From the NCBI RefSeq assembly GCF_013466985.1, contig NZ_CP059164.1, forward strand, positions 1,621,001-1,685,000: a DNA stretch of 64,000 bases, written 5' to 3'. Below are positions 17,921 to 33,346 of the stretch, piece by piece. The position numbers and the translations under genes were made by a program. The DNA comes from Nocardioides ungokensis (GTDB taxonomy: Bacteria > Actinomycetota > Actinomycetes > Propionibacteriales > Nocardioidaceae). How positions within the stretch are numbered: the stretch's first letter is position 1; each line of letters starts with the position of its first letter. The notes under the pieces are model-generated. The model was not told the DNA's origin and searched no databases. It saw only the letters and a program-made list of their open reading frames with translations.

Positions 17921-20274
17921 GGCTGCTCCTGTTCCGGTGGCGTCGTACGCCGCCTGTCGGGCGTGGGGGTGCGGTGGGCGAGCACCGCGATCTGGCCGAG
18001 GGCGAGGCCGGCGTCGCTCGCCGGGACGCGCTGGTGCCGGAGGACCTCGAAGCCCTGCTCGCCCAGGGTCCGGGCACAGTGCCCGGTGAGCCAGGCGTTG
18101 AGGAAGACCCCGCCGCTGAGCGTCGCCCGGGCGAGCCCGGTCTCCTCGCGCAGCCGGCAGAGCACCGTCACCACCAGGTCGACCACGGACAGCTGGAAGC
18201 GGGCGGCGACGACGGCCGCCGGGACGCCGGCGAGCACGTCGGCGACGACCTCGGCGACCACCGGACCCGGGTCGACGGCGTCTCCGTCGTGGCCGAAGCG
18301 GTAGCCGCCTCGCGGGTCGGCCGTACGCGCGAGCGACTCGAGCTCCATGGCGGCCTGCGCGTCGTACCCGACCCGGTGCCGGATGCCGGCGATCGAGGCG
18401 ACGGCGTCGAAGAGCCGCCCCATGCTGGACGTCGGCACGCAGCGGAGCCCCGTGTCGAGCTGACGCCCGAGCAGCGCCAGCTCGTCGTCGCCGCAGGCCG
18501 CGACGCAGGGAAGGCGGTCGTCCCACGCCACGCCGGCGCTGCGCAGGTGGGAGAGCGCCATCCGGCACGGGTTGCGGACCCCGGCGTCGCCGCCCGGCAG
18601 TGGCACGTAGCCGAGGTGGGTGGCCCGGGAGTACGCCGCGTAGTCGGCGACGAGGAACTCCCCGCCCCACGCCGCGCCGTCGTCGCCGTAGCCGGTGCCG
18701 TCGAAGGCGACGCCGAGCACCCGTACGTCGGTGGGCACGCCGTGCTCGGCCATGGTCGAGGCCACGTGGGCGTGGTGATGCTGGACCTCGTGCACGACCC
18801 GGTCACCCGCCTGGTCGCGGGCCCACCGCCGGGACCGGTACGCCGGGTGGCGGTCGGCCGCGAGCGCCACCGGAGCCACGCCGGTGAGCATCTCGAGGTG
18901 CGCCACGGCCCCGGTGAACGCGTCGAGCGTGGCGAGGTCGTCCATGTCACCGACGTGGCCGGACAGCCAGGCCAACCGCCCCTCGGCGAGGCAGAAGGTG
19001 TTCTTCAGGTCGCCGCCGACCGCAAGCGCGGGCGTCACCTCGAACGGCAGGTCGAGCGGCAGCGGGGCGTGGCCGCGGGAGCGGCGGACCGGGGACTCGA
19101 GGCCGCCGACCACCCGGCTCACCGAGTCGTCGCAGGGCACGTGGATCCTGCGGTCGTGCCCCAGCCAGGCGTCGGCGAGGGAGGCCAGCCGCTGCCGGGC
19201 CACCTCGTCGTCGGTCACGATCGGCTCGCCGGACAGGTTGCCGCTGGTCATCACCAGTGCCGCCGGGCCGGGCGGATCCCCGGGCAGGCCGAGCAGCAGG
19301 TGGTGCAGCGGGGTGTAGGGGAGCATCACCCCGAGGTCGGCGCTGCCGGGAGCCACCCCGGCCGCGACCGCGGCACCCGGCCGCCGCGCCGCGAGCAAGA
19401 TCGGGCGGGCCCGGCTCGTCAGCAGGCGGCTCTCCTCGACGTCGAGGTCCACCACCTCCCGGGCTTCCTCGAGGGTGCGGACCATGATCGCGAACGCCTT
19501 GTCCCCGCGCTGCTTGCGCTTGCGCAGCGTGGCCACCGCCGACTCGCTGGTGGCGTCGCAGACGAGGTGGTGGCCGCCGATGCCCTTGACCGCGACGACC
19601 GCCCCCGCCGAGACCAGGCTGCGCGCCTCGGCCAGCGCCGCGTCGCCGTACGTCGTGCCGCGCCCGGGTCGGGCGAGGGACAGTCGCGGCCCGCAGTCGG
19701 GACAGCACACCGTCTGGGCGTGGAAGCGGCGGTCGCCCGGGTCGGCGTACTCGCGGGCGCAGGCGGCGCACATCGCGAAGCCGGCCATGGTCGTGGCCGG
19801 CCGGTCGTAGGGGAGTGCCGTGGTGATAGTGAAGCGCGGTCCGCAGTTCGTGCAGGTGACGAACGGGTGCCGGTGGCGACGGTTCCCGGGGTCGAGCAGG
19901 TCGTCGAGGCAGTCGTCGCAGATCGTGACGTCGGGGGAGACGAAGGTCCGCCCCCGTGCGTGCTCGGAGTCCCTGATCGTGAAGGAGGTCCCGCCGGTGG
20001 CGGGCAGGTCGGTGGCCGAGACGTCCGTGACGACCGCCAGCGGCGGCGCTTCCGCCCCGACCCGGTCGCAGAACGCGTCGACGTCGGCGTCGCGGCCCTC
20101 GACCTCCGCCACCACGCCGTCGGCGGTGTTCCAGACCGCGCCGGCCAGGTCGAGGGAGCGGGCGAGTGCGTAGACGTGGGGGCGGAAGCCCACGCCCTGG
20201 ACGACGCCGCGCACGCGCACCCGCCGCCTCAGGCGAGGCGTGAGTCGGCTCGGGCCCGTCATCGGCACTCGCAT
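17911..20274 (-). CDS. hypF: Carbamoyltransferase HypF
   Basis: The protein has 787 residues. HypF makes carbamoyl-adenylate from carbamoyl phosphate and transfers the carbamoyl group to HypE. Domains in order: acylphosphatase ([16 protein letters not shown], residues 18-105), two zinc fingers (CDDCLDDLL with CTNCGPRF, then CAACAREY with CCPDCGPRL), a YrdC-like domain ([21 protein letters not shown]) and a Kae1-like carbamoyltransferase domain ([34 protein letters not shown]). It is the first gene of the hypFCDE-isomerase-XRE operon. ATG 20274 is chosen; ATG 20262 is an alternative. Confidence 0.97.
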   Translation of the reverse strand: MRVPMTGPSRLTPRLRRRVRVRGVVQGVGFRPHVYALARSLDLAGAVWNTADGVVAEVEGRDADVDAFCDRVGAEAPPLAVVTDVSATDLPATGGTSFTIRDSEHARGRTFVSPDVTICDDCLDDLLDPGNRRHRHPFVTCTNCGPRFTITTALPYDRPATTMAGFAMCAACAREYADPGDRRFHAQTVCCPDCGPRLSLARPGRGTTYGDAALAEARSLVSAGAVVAVKGIGGHHLVCDATSESAVATLRKRKQRGDKAFAIMVRTLEEAREVVDLDVEESRLLTSRARPILLAARRPGAAVAAGVAPGSADLGVMLPYTPLHHLLLGLPGDPPGPAALVMTSGNLSGEPIVTDDEVARQRLASLADAWLGHDRRIHVPCDDSVSRVVGGLESPVRRSRGHAPLPLDLPFEVTPALAVGGDLKNTFCLAEGRLAWLSGHVGDMDDLATLDAFTGAVAHLEMLTGVAPVALAADRHPAYRSRRWARDQAGDRVVHEVQHHHAHVASTMAEHGVPTDVRVLGVAFDGTGYGDDGAAWGGEFLVADYAAYSRATHLGYVPLPGGDAGVRNPCRMALSHLRSAGVAWDDRLPCVAACGDDELALLGRQLDTGLRCVPTSSMGRLFDAVASIAGIRHRVGYDAQAAMELESLARTADPRGGYRFGHDGDAVDPGPVVAEVVADVLAGVPAAVVAARFQLSVVDLVVTVLCRLREETGLARATLSGGVFLNAWLTGHCARTLGEQGFEVLRHQRVPASDAGLALGQIAVLAHRTPTPDRRRTTPPEQEQPCA

Positions 20275-20593
20275 CCCCGGTGCGCGGCTGTCGGGTGGTC
20301 CGGTGGGCGGGAACCCTCCCCGTTCGGGTCCGCCGGGCCGACGAGGCAGTCGTTGCTGGTAGGTCGGCAGGAACTCTGGCTGTCCAGCAATCTACGACTC
20401 GCGGACTCGGGGGTCCAGAGTCGTCTGACGCCCGTACCCGATCTGCGACAGGGGCGTGAATCGCGGCCGCCGGGCGCCCGCGCCACCACGCCGTCGGCGA
20501 TGTGACTGGCTCGTAACCGGCCACTCGTGACAGGTTGCCAGTTGGAGGTCGCAGCGGCGGCCTCCCGACGGGCCGCTCCGACGGAGGTTATTG
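20275..20593. promoter_or_regulatory. Divergent intergenic region with strong inverted repeats
   Basis: This 319-base region separates hypF (minus) and the carboxylase gene (plus) and holds no convincing gene. It has several potential stems: AGTCG+TTGCTGG (20348-20359) with CCAGCAA (20384-20390) and CGACT (20395-20399); ACGACTC (20394-20400) with GAGTCGT (20418-20424) enclosing GGAC/GTCC; ACGCCC (20428-20433) with GGGCGT (20452-20457). The first two share CGACT and exclude each other. Near 20505-20542, TGGC..AACC faces GGTTGCCA. It could hold operators or a structured leader; no known riboswitch consensus is recognisable. The carboxylase ribosome site GGAGG is at 20583-20587. Confidence 0.4.
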
Positions 20594-26131
<5,538 letters not shown>

Positions 26132-26157
26132 TGCGCCGGGCCGGTGCGTGGCGGAAT

Positions 26158-26180
26158 GTTCGGTCCCAGGAGGACCGAGC
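26158..26180 (+). promoter_or_regulatory. RNA hairpin enclosing the ribosome site of the CLC gene
   Basis: Bases 26158-26166 pair with 26172-26180 (nine pairs, one G-U) around the loop CAGGA. The Shine-Dalgarno AGGAGG (26168-26173) lies in the loop and the first stem bases, and the stem abuts the ATG. It could limit translation unless opened by ribosomes ending the upstream carboxylase gene. Confidence 0.45.
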
Positions 26181-27548
26181 ATGGGAGACGATCTGAGCCG
26201 CGCGAAGTCGACGACGGGGGAGGCACCGCCCGCCCCCGCCGCCCCGGCTGCGCCTGATCCAGTCGAGCTGCTGCGCAGCAAGAGCTACGTCGCCCTGCTC
26301 GTCCTGGGAGCCCTGGTCGGCATCCCGGTCGCCGCGGTCGCGTACTTCTTCCTGGCCTTCGTGGCCAAGGTGCAGACCCTCGCCTTCACCGACCTGCCCC
26401 AGGACCTCGGCCTGGGCTCGCCGCTGTGGTGGCCGGTGTTGCCACTGGCGCTCAGCGGCCTGCTGGTCGGCCTGACGCTGCACTACCTTCCCGGCACCGG
26501 GGGCCACCGCCCGGCCGAGGGGTTCAAGGCGGGGGGACCGGTCGAGCCCCGGGACCTGCCGGCCGTCGTGCTGGCCGCCCTGGCCACCCTGTGCCTGGGC
26601 GCCGTGCTCGGGCCCGAGGCGCCACTGATCGCCCTGGGCAGCGGGCTGGGCGTGCTGGCGGTGCTCCTGGTCAAGAAGGACGCGCCTCAGCAGGCCGTCG
26701 GGGTGATCGCCGCGGCCGGCAGCTTCGCCGCGATCGCGACGCTCATGGGCTCCCCGCTCACCGGTGCCTTCCTGCTCATGGAGGCGGCCGGCCTGGCCGG
26801 GCCGATGATGGGCGTCGTGCTGGTCCCGGGCCTGCTCGCCGCGGGCATCGGCGCCCTGATCTTCATCGGCCTCGACAGCTGGACCGGTCTGGGCACCTTC
26901 TCGCTGACGATCCCGAATCTCCCTGCCTCCACGGCGCCGACGGTCGCGGAGCTCGCCTGGGCGGTGGCGATCGGCGTCGTGGCCGCGATCCTGGGTCGGC
27001 TCGTCACGACCGGTGCGCTGTGGCTTCAGCCGCTGGTCGAGCGGCGCCAGGTGCTCCTCACCCCGGTGGTCGGGGTGCTGGTGGCGCTGGCGGCGATCCT
27101 GTTCGAGGCGGTGACCGACAAGGACGCGTCGTTCGTCCTGTTCTCCGGGCAGGAAGCGCTGCCTGACCTGGTTCACCAGTCGTCGAGCTGGTCCGCGGGC
27201 GCGCTGGTCCTGCTGCTGGCGTGCAAGGGCGTGGCCTACAGCCTCTCCCTGAGCTGTTTCCGCGGCGGCCCGGTCTTCCCCGGCATGTTCCTCGGTGGGG
27301 CCTTGGGCCTCCTGGCCGCGCAGCTGCCCGGGCTCTCGACGATCGGCGGGGTGGGGATCGGGATCGGTGCGTTCTCGGTCGCCATGCTGAGGCTGCCGCT
27401 GGTGTCGGTGCTGCTGCCCTCCCTGCTGCTGCTCAGTGACGCAGCGAGCCTGATGCCGCTGATCATCGTCGGCGTGGTGACGTCGTACGTCGTGTCGGCG
27501 CGGCTCACGCCCAGGCCGTCGACGGCAGACGGGGCGGCCGCGCCATGA
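26181..27548 (+). CDS. CLC-family chloride channel/transporter
   Basis: The protein has 455 residues with about 10-12 membrane helices after a 30-residue Pro/Ala-rich tail. CLC filter motifs are recognisable: LGPEAPLIALGSGLG (GxExP with the gating Glu kept) near residue 150 and CFRGGPVFPGMFLGGALG (GGxFxP) near residue 370. The retained Glu suggests an H+/anion exchanger rather than a pure channel (inference). It overlaps the cardiolipin synthase gene by ATGA and starts 49 bases after the carboxylase, so the three may be co-transcribed. Confidence 0.88.
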   Translation: MGDDLSRAKSTTGEAPPAPAAPAAPDPVELLRSKSYVALLVLGALVGIPVAAVAYFFLAFVAKVQTLAFTDLPQDLGLGSPLWWPVLPLALSGLLVGLTLHYLPGTGGHRPAEGFKAGGPVEPRDLPAVVLAALATLCLGAVLGPEAPLIALGSGLGVLAVLLVKKDAPQQAVGVIAAAGSFAAIATLMGSPLTGAFLLMEAAGLAGPMMGVVLVPGLLAAGIGALIFIGLDSWTGLGTFSLTIPNLPASTAPTVAELAWAVAIGVVAAILGRLVTTGALWLQPLVERRQVLLTPVVGVLVALAAILFEAVTDKDASFVLFSGQEALPDLVHQSSSWSAGALVLLLACKGVAYSLSLSCFRGGPVFPGMFLGGALGLLAAQLPGLSTIGGVGIGIGAFSVAMLRLPLVSVLLPSLLLLSDAASLMPLIIVGVVTSYVVSARLTPRPSTADGAAAP

Positions 27549-28996
27549 TCTTGTCCATCCTGGCCACGCTCGCCACCGTGCTCGTCGTCGCCGCGGTCGT
27601 GGGCGTCGTCGTCGCACTGCTCACCGACGACCGCGACCCCAGCGTGCTGCTGGCCTGGCTGTTCGTCATCGTGCTCATCCCGGTCCTCGGCGTCGTCGCC
27701 TACTTCTTCGTCGGCCGCAACCAGCGCAAGGAGACCCACCAGCGCGGCCAGCAGCGCTCGCGGCTGCACCAGATGGACCAGCGCGACCTCGCGCCGGTCC
27801 TCGCGGCCAGCCGAGACTTCTCGAAGGCCGCGGTGGCCGCGCTGGACGGGACCCCGGGTCAGCGCGTCGAGTCAGCGGGCCACCGTGAGGGCGGGTCGGT
27901 GCCGGTGCCGGCGGACAGCGTGCGGCTGTACTTCGCGGGGGCCGACAAGTTCCGTGACCTGCTCGCCGACCTGCGGGGCGCCCGCGAGCGGATCGACCTG
28001 ATGTACCTCATCTGGGAGAAGGACGAGCTCACGGCCGAGGTGACCGGCATCCTCCTGGACCGGATCCACGCCGGCGTCCGGGTGCACATCCTCTTCGACT
28101 GGCTGAGCTCGCTGCCGTACAAGAAGGACGAGCTGGAGCAGCTCGCGCGGGCGGGCGCCGTGGTTGCGCCCTGCTACAAGCGGCCGCGGCAGCTGAACTA
28201 CCGCAACCACATGAAGATGGCCTTCGTCGACAACGCGGTCGTCTACTCCGGCGGCATGAACATGGGGCAGGAGTACATCGACGGCGGCAAGCGCTTCGAG
28301 ACCTGGCGCGACACGCACTTCCGGATGACCGGGCCGGTGGTGGCGGTCTACCTGCGGCTGTTCGCCGACACCTGGCTCCTCAACGGCCGCGAGGAGGACG
28401 TCTTCCCCGCGGGCGGTGAGCTCCTGGTGGACCATCCCGTGGACGAGGGGGTGCCGGTGCAGGTGCTGCACTCGAGCGTGTCCACGGCGTTCCCGACGAT
28501 CCGGGACGTCTTCGTCGTCGCGCTCACCAACGCCCGGGACCGGGTCTGGATCCAGTCGCCGTACTTCATCCCGGACGAGCCGCTGCTGACGGCCATGTGC
28601 GTCGCGGCCTCGAGCGGGGTGGACGTCCGGTTCATGATGACCGGCCACCCGGACAAGAAGGTGCCGTTCAACGCGGCGCACGCCTACTTCGGGACGATCC
28701 TGCGGGCGGGCGTGCGGGTCTTCACCTACGACGCCGGCTTCCTGCACTCCAAGACGGTGACCATGGACGAGCACCTGGCGATCATCGGCACCTGCAACTG
28801 GGACATCCGCAGCCTGATCCTGCACGACGAGGTCGTCTCGGTGTTCTACGACCAGGGCGTCGCGCGGACCTGCGGCGAGCAGTACGAGCGCGACCTCGCC
28901 CACTGCTCCGAGGTCACGCTCGCCGACCTGGCCGCCCTGAGCAGGTGGGCGACGCTGCGCAACTCGCTGTGCCGGCTGTTCTCCCGGCTGCTGTAG
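27545..28996 (+). CDS. Cardiolipin synthase (phospholipase D family)
   Basis: The protein has 483 residues. Two N-terminal membrane helices (residues 3-25 and 36-56) are followed by two PLD domains. The first HKD motif is NHMKMAFVDNAVVYSGGMN near residue 222 and the second HSKTVTMDEHLAIIGTCN near residue 400; both have the H-x-K-x4-D pattern. It condenses two phosphatidylglycerols, or an equivalent pair, into cardiolipin at the membrane. The start overlaps the CLC gene stop. The C-terminal phrase ALSRWATLRNSLCRLFSRLL, ending the protein, is typical of Cls. Confidence 0.93.
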   Translation: MILSILATLATVLVVAAVVGVVVALLTDDRDPSVLLAWLFVIVLIPVLGVVAYFFVGRNQRKETHQRGQQRSRLHQMDQRDLAPVLAASRDFSKAAVAALDGTPGQRVESAGHREGGSVPVPADSVRLYFAGADKFRDLLADLRGARERIDLMYLIWEKDELTAEVTGILLDRIHAGVRVHILFDWLSSLPYKKDELEQLARAGAVVAPCYKRPRQLNYRNHMKMAFVDNAVVYSGGMNMGQEYIDGGKRFETWRDTHFRMTGPVVAVYLRLFADTWLLNGREEDVFPAGGELLVDHPVDEGVPVQVLHSSVSTAFPTIRDVFVVALTNARDRVWIQSPYFIPDEPLLTAMCVAASSGVDVRFMMTGHPDKKVPFNAAHAYFGTILRAGVRVFTYDAGFLHSKTVTMDEHLAIIGTCNWDIRSLILHDEVVSVFYDQGVARTCGEQYERDLAHCSEVTLADLAALSRWATLRNSLCRLFSRLL

Positions 28997-29012
28997 GGCT
29001 CCGCAGCCCGGC

Positions 29013-31052
29013 TCAGCCCTCGCCGGTGGCCGCCGCCGGCAGGGTCAGCGCCATGGTGGTGCCACCCGTCGCGTGGTTGTCGCTCGCGGTGATGCTGCCG
29101 CCGTGGCGCTCGACGATGCGCTTGACGATCGACAGGCCCAGGCCGGTGCCCCGGTAGCCCTCGGCGTGCGCGCGGTGGAACGTGTCGAAGACGCGCGCGT
29201 GCTGGTCGGCCGGGATGCCGATGCCGTTGTCGCGGATCTCCAGCACGACCAGGTCGTCGTCGCGGTGTGCGGACACCTCGATCTCGGGCCGGACGCCGGG
29301 GGCGACGTACTTGACGGAGTTGCCGAGCAGGTTGTCGACGACCTGGCGCAGCAGCACGGGCTCGGCCAGCACCGGAGGGAGCGGTCCGACCGTGATCACC
29401 GGCGACTGCCCGCCCTTGACCCGGCTCGCCTCGGCGCGGCCCCGGGCGACGTCCTCCACCATCGCGGTCAGGTCGACCGGGACCGGGTTGATCTTGAGGT
29501 CGCGCGCGGTCGTGTAGGCCAGGAGGTCGTTGATGAGGTCGCGCATCCGGCGGGCGGCGCGCTGGATGCGGTCGAGGTGGTGCGCCTGCAGGTCCGGGTC
29601 GGGCGGCTCCGGGGCCGCGATCTCGTCGGCCAACGCCTCGGACCAACCCTCGACGGTGGTCAGCGGGTTGAGCAGGTCGTGGGCCACGACGCCCGCGAAC
29701 GACGCCAGCTCGTCGCGCTCGCGCCGGTCGGCGGTGACGTCGTGGAAGACGACGACGGCCGACGGCGGGTCGGTGTCGGGCAACGGGGTGGCGCTGACCT
29801 CGAGCAGGCGGCCGTCGGGGATCGCCGGGTTGCGCACGAACAGGTCCACGTCGACGACGCGCTCGCCGGCCAGGGCCCGCGCCACCGGCATCTCGGTGGG
29901 CGCCACCGACGTGCCGTCGGGGCGCAGCAGGCCGTAGGCCGAGGGCGGGATGGACTCGAGACTGTCCCCGGGCAGGTCGCCCACCAGCAGCGAGGCCGCC
30001 GGGTTGCGCAGCACCACCTGGCCGGCCGCGTCGACCACCGTGACGCCGTCGGCCATGGAGTCGAGGATGGCCCGCACCAGCGTCGCCTGGCTGGTCGCCT
30101 GGCGCTCCGAGTGGGTGAGGCGGGCGGTGAGGGCGGTGGTCTCGAGCCGGCCGACGGCCAGGGCCAGGGTCAGCAGGGCGGCGAGCCCGAGATAGGTCTG
30201 GACGACGAGGGCGCGCTGGTCACCCTCGGCGATCCCGGAGAAGGGGCCGAGCCCGTGGAGAGTGAGGGCGACCACGGCCGCACCGACCAGGACCGTGTGC
30301 GAGGCGGCGACAGCAGGGCGGAACCTGCTGCCCGCCCAGACGCTCGTGGCGAGCAGCAGGAACGGCACCGGCAGGTCGCGGTTGACCGCGAAGACCAGCC
30401 AGCAGGTCGCCGCGGTGACGAGCGCGAGGGCCGCGAGCTCGGCGGTGCGCGCGAGGGGAGGACGCGTGCGGGCGCTGTCGGGCCCACCATCGGCTCCGAG
30501 GTTCAGCAACCAGTGCCACGCCATCAGCCCGAGCGGGAGGATGACGACGATGCCCACGGCGTTGCGGACCACCCACGAACCGAGGACCAGCTCGTCGGAG
30601 CGCGTCAGCGACAGTGCCGAGGCCGGCCCGAGGAGGGCAGAGGCCGACGAGGCGAGCGCCGCCGCTGCCAGCAGCCTTCCGACGTCGACGAACCGGGTGA
30701 GCCCGGTGCCGTCGGACGCCCGCGGCCCCCACAGCTGCGGGCACCAGCGCGTGAGGAGGGCGCCGAGCGTGAGCACCTGGACCAGCGCGGCGGCAGCCAG
30801 TCCGAGGGCGAGGTCGGTGCCGGCTCCGGTCGCGTCGTTGACGGCCCAGCTGGCCACGACCAGGGCGGCCGCGTCGACCGCCAGCCAGCGGGTCCATCCC
30901 GTGGTCGCGAACCACACGGCCGCCACCCCCGACGCCGGCCAGACCAGCGCGAGCGTGGTGTCGGGGACGACGGTGAGGCGCCCCAGGAGTCCGGTGAGGA
31001 CGAAGAGTGTCGCGAACAGCGCCGACGTCCCGAGCCGACGGAGCACGGTCAT
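29013..31052 (-). CDS. MASE1-PAS sensor histidine kinase
   Basis: The protein has about 679 residues. The N-terminal 300 residues form an eight-helix MASE1-type membrane sensor (WPASGVAAVWFATTG, VRNAVGIVVILPLGLM). A PAS domain follows (ILDSMADGVTVVDAAGQVVLRNPA), then HisKA with the phospho-acceptor in FAGVVAHDLLNPLTTVEG and a HATPase with DNLLGNSVKY, DNGIGIP and GTGLGLSIVKRIVE. ATG 31052 follows GGAGGT and overlaps the receiver gene by four bases. The signal is unknown. Confidence 0.9.
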   Translation of the reverse strand: MTVLRRLGTSALFATLFVLTGLLGRLTVVPDTTLALVWPASGVAAVWFATTGWTRWLAVDAAALVVASWAVNDATGAGTDLALGLAAAALVQVLTLGALLTRWCPQLWGPRASDGTGLTRFVDVGRLLAAAALASSASALLGPASALSLTRSDELVLGSWVVRNAVGIVVILPLGLMAWHWLLNLGADGGPDSARTRPPLARTAELAALALVTAATCWLVFAVNRDLPVPFLLLATSVWAGSRFRPAVAASHTVLVGAAVVALTLHGLGPFSGIAEGDQRALVVQTYLGLAALLTLALAVGRLETTALTARLTHSERQATSQATLVRAILDSMADGVTVVDAAGQVVLRNPAASLLVGDLPGDSLESIPPSAYGLLRPDGTSVAPTEMPVARALAGERVVDVDLFVRNPAIPDGRLLEVSATPLPDTDPPSAVVVFHDVTADRRERDELASFAGVVAHDLLNPLTTVEGWSEALADEIAAPEPPDPDLQAHHLDRIQRAARRMRDLINDLLAYTTARDLKINPVPVDLTAMVEDVARGRAEASRVKGGQSPVITVGPLPPVLAEPVLLRQVVDNLLGNSVKYVAPGVRPEIEVSAHRDDDLVVLEIRDNGIGIPADQHARVFDTFHRAHAEGYRGTGLGLSIVKRIVERHGGSITASDNHATGGTTMALTLPAAATGEG

Positions 31053-31429
31053 CCCGATGACCTCCTGCCGGCGAGCGCCCGGCGTACGGCGTCGCGCAGG
31101 TCCTGCGGCTCGAACGGCTTGGCGAGGCGCTCGGCGCCGGTGGCGTCGATGCGCTGCAGGGTCTTCCCGGTCCACTGGACGGTGACGAAGACCGCCGGGA
31201 GGTCCGGGTCGGCCCCGCGCAGCGTCTCGAGCAGGTCGACGCCGTCGATGCCGGGCAGGGCGTAGTCGAGCACGACCAGGTCCGGTGCCTCGGCCGCGTC
31301 GGCTCGCAGGCCCTCCAGCGCCAGCTCCGAGCTGGGCACCGACACGATCTCGTGGTCGTCCTGTCGCAAGCAGTAGGCGATCCAGTCGCCGACGTCCTCG
31401 TCGTCCTCGACCACCATCACGCGGGCCAC
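31049..31429 (-). CDS. Stand-alone receiver-domain response regulator
   Basis: The protein has 126 residues and consists of one CheY-like domain: MVVEDDEDVG acidic pocket, phospho-acceptor in DLVVLDYALPGIDG, and the conserved Lys in RLAKPFEPQDL. GTG 31429 is chosen because of GAGGAGG just upstream. There is no DNA-binding output domain, so it must act by protein contact or in a phosphorelay. It is co-translated with the MASE1 kinase. Confidence 0.88.
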   Translation of the reverse strand: MARVMVVEDDEDVGDWIAYCLRQDDHEIVSVPSSELALEGLRADAAEAPDLVVLDYALPGIDGVDLLETLRGADPDLPAVFVTVQWTGKTLQRIDATGAERLAKPFEPQDLRDAVRRALAGRRSSG

Positions 31430-31531
31430 GTGCTCTCCTCCTCTGTGCGGGGCACCAGCCAACCACGCCGGAGGCCCGTCCGGGCGCGAAGCGCACCCGC
31501 GACACGGCCGCGCGTTCGCCGGGCGGGTGGA

Positions 31532-33253
31532 TCAGCAGCCATCCCCGCTCGGGGCGCCGTGCGTGCGAAGCCAGTCCCGGTACGCCGCGACCGCGGTGGG
31601 CAGGGTGGGGAAGAGGTACTGCTCGCCGATCCGCTCGAGGATGCCGGTGGGGGCCAGTTCGTCGCGCAGGTCCATCTTCATGCGGACCAGCCCGAAGACG
31701 ACGCCCCGCTCGCTGAGCTCGCGGCGCAGCGTCTCCAGGGCGTCCGCGGCGGTGATGTCGACCTCGACGACGGCCTCGGTGTTGAGGACGAACCACCTCA
31801 CCGGGTCGGCGGACTCGGCGACGGCGGCCCGGGCCCGGCTGCGGAAGTTCTCGGCGTTGGCGAAGAACAGGGGTGAGTCGTAGCGGTAGATCATCAGCCC
31901 CGGCACGGGTTCGGCCCCGGCGTAGTCGGAGATGTCGTGCATGCCGGGCACACCCGGGACGAAGCCCTCGACGGCGTCGTGCGGTCGGGCCACCCGCCGC
32001 ATCAGGTCGAAGACCGACAGCCCGACCGCGACCACGATCCCGTTGAGCACCCCCACCACGAGGACGGCAGCGGTCGTGGTCAGCGCGAGCAGGAGCTCGC
32101 TGCGACGGAAGTGGGCCAGCCGGCGGAACTCCGGGAGGTCGATCAGGCGGACGGCGGCGTACACGACCACCGCGCCGAGCGCGGCCGTCGGGAAGGCCTC
32201 CAGGACCGGTCGCAGCGCGAGCACGGCGATCACGGTCGCGGCCACGGTGACCAGCCCGGTGAGCTGGGTGCGTCCGCCTGCGGCGTCGCCGATGGCGGTG
32301 CGGCTGCCGCTGCTGCTCACCGGGAAGCCGTGCATCAGGCCGGCGCCCAGGTTGGCGGCCCCGAGCGCGAGGAGCTCGCGCCGGGGGTCGATCCGCTGCT
32401 CGCGCCGGTGGGCGAACGCGCGGCCGGTCAGGATGTTGTCGGTGTAGCCGACGAAGGCCACCCCGAGGGCAGCCGGCACCAGTGAGAGGACGTCGTGCAC
32501 GGACACCTCGGGGAGGCCGGGCGTGGCGAGCCCCGCGGGGACCGAGCCGATCACCGCGACGCCACTGGCCTCGAGGTCGAACCACGCGACGACGGCCGAC
32601 GCGGTGAGCATCCCGATCAGGGCCACCGGGGCCCGCGGTGCGAGAGCGGCGAGCACGAGCATCCCGGCCAGCGTCACCAGGCCCACCGCGAGGGTTGACG
32701 CGTCGGCGCGGTCGAGGTGACGCGCCACGTAGGCCAGCTCGGGGAGGAAGCCGTCGGCCTCGACGGTGATCCCGCTCAGGTTGCCGAGCTGGGAGACGAT
32801 CATGATCGCCGCGATGCCGGTGAGGTAGCCGACCAGCACCGGCCGCGACAGCAGCTCCGAGACGAACGACAGGCCGCCGAGCCAGCTGACCGCGCACACG
32901 CCGGCCACCACGAGGGCCAGGGCAGCGGCGAACTCGCCGTACCGGTCGCCTGCGATGCCGGGCACCGATCCGAGGGCCGCGGCGGTCATCAGCGCTGTGG
33001 TCGACTCCGGCCCCACGGACAGCTGGGGGGACGAGCCCAGCAGGGCGTACGCCAGCAGGGATCCGACCGCCGCCGACAGGCCGACCGCCGCCGGGACACC
33101 CGCCACCTCGGCGTACGCCATCACCTGCGGGATCAGGTAGGCCGTGATGGTCACGCCGGCGAGCACGTCGCCGCGCAGCCAGGTCCGCCGGTAGCCCCGC
33201 AGCCAGGACAGCACCGGCGGGCGCAGGTCGGGACGCTCATGGGAGCTGCCCAT
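31532..33253 (-). CDS. SulP-family anion transporter with STAS domain
   Basis: The protein has 573 residues. About 12 membrane segments carry the SulP signature region RGDVLAGVTITAYLIPQVMAYAEVAG (only the core ITAYLIPQVMAYAE is distinctive) and GFPVSSSGSRTAIGDAAGG. A C-terminal STAS domain runs from about residue 450 (GLMIYRYDSPLFFANAENF). The family moves sulfate, bicarbonate or dicarboxylates, and which one cannot be told. The ATG at 33253 follows GGAGG. It is divergent from the GT-like gene. Confidence 0.9.
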   Translation of the reverse strand: MGSSHERPDLRPPVLSWLRGYRRTWLRGDVLAGVTITAYLIPQVMAYAEVAGVPAAVGLSAAVGSLLAYALLGSSPQLSVGPESTTALMTAAALGSVPGIAGDRYGEFAAALALVVAGVCAVSWLGGLSFVSELLSRPVLVGYLTGIAAIMIVSQLGNLSGITVEADGFLPELAYVARHLDRADASTLAVGLVTLAGMLVLAALAPRAPVALIGMLTASAVVAWFDLEASGVAVIGSVPAGLATPGLPEVSVHDVLSLVPAALGVAFVGYTDNILTGRAFAHRREQRIDPRRELLALGAANLGAGLMHGFPVSSSGSRTAIGDAAGGRTQLTGLVTVAATVIAVLALRPVLEAFPTAALGAVVVYAAVRLIDLPEFRRLAHFRRSELLLALTTTAAVLVVGVLNGIVVAVGLSVFDLMRRVARPHDAVEGFVPGVPGMHDISDYAGAEPVPGLMIYRYDSPLFFANAENFRSRARAAVAESADPVRWFVLNTEAVVEVDITAADALETLRRELSERGVVFGLVRMKMDLRDELAPTGILERIGEQYLFPTLPTAVAAYRDWLRTHGAPSGDGC

Positions 33254-33346
33254 CGCGCGCCTCCTGCCTCTGACCCCTTGGGTGCCGGGTGTCCACTGGA
33301 ACCAGCCTCGGGAAACAGCATCGCGTCGGGCCAGGGAGGTGTCCAC

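Noticed and set aside
20259..20489. A small minus-strand frame in the hypF/carboxylase intergenic region
   Set aside because: Arg/Ser/Pro-rich low-information sequence, no ribosome site, and no similarity to a known family that I can recognise.
20275..20593. A possible tRNA(Sec) or other tRNA in the structured intergenic region
   Set aside because: No TTC-A/G T-loop, CCA end or anticodon arm of the right size is present on either strand, and no Sec-type CTTCAAA anticodon loop.
29013..32897. A 1294-codon frame extending the MASE1 kinase gene upstream
   Set aside because: The extension is antisense-like Arg/Gly-rich sequence; the true start at 31052 has GGAGGT and overlaps the receiver gene.
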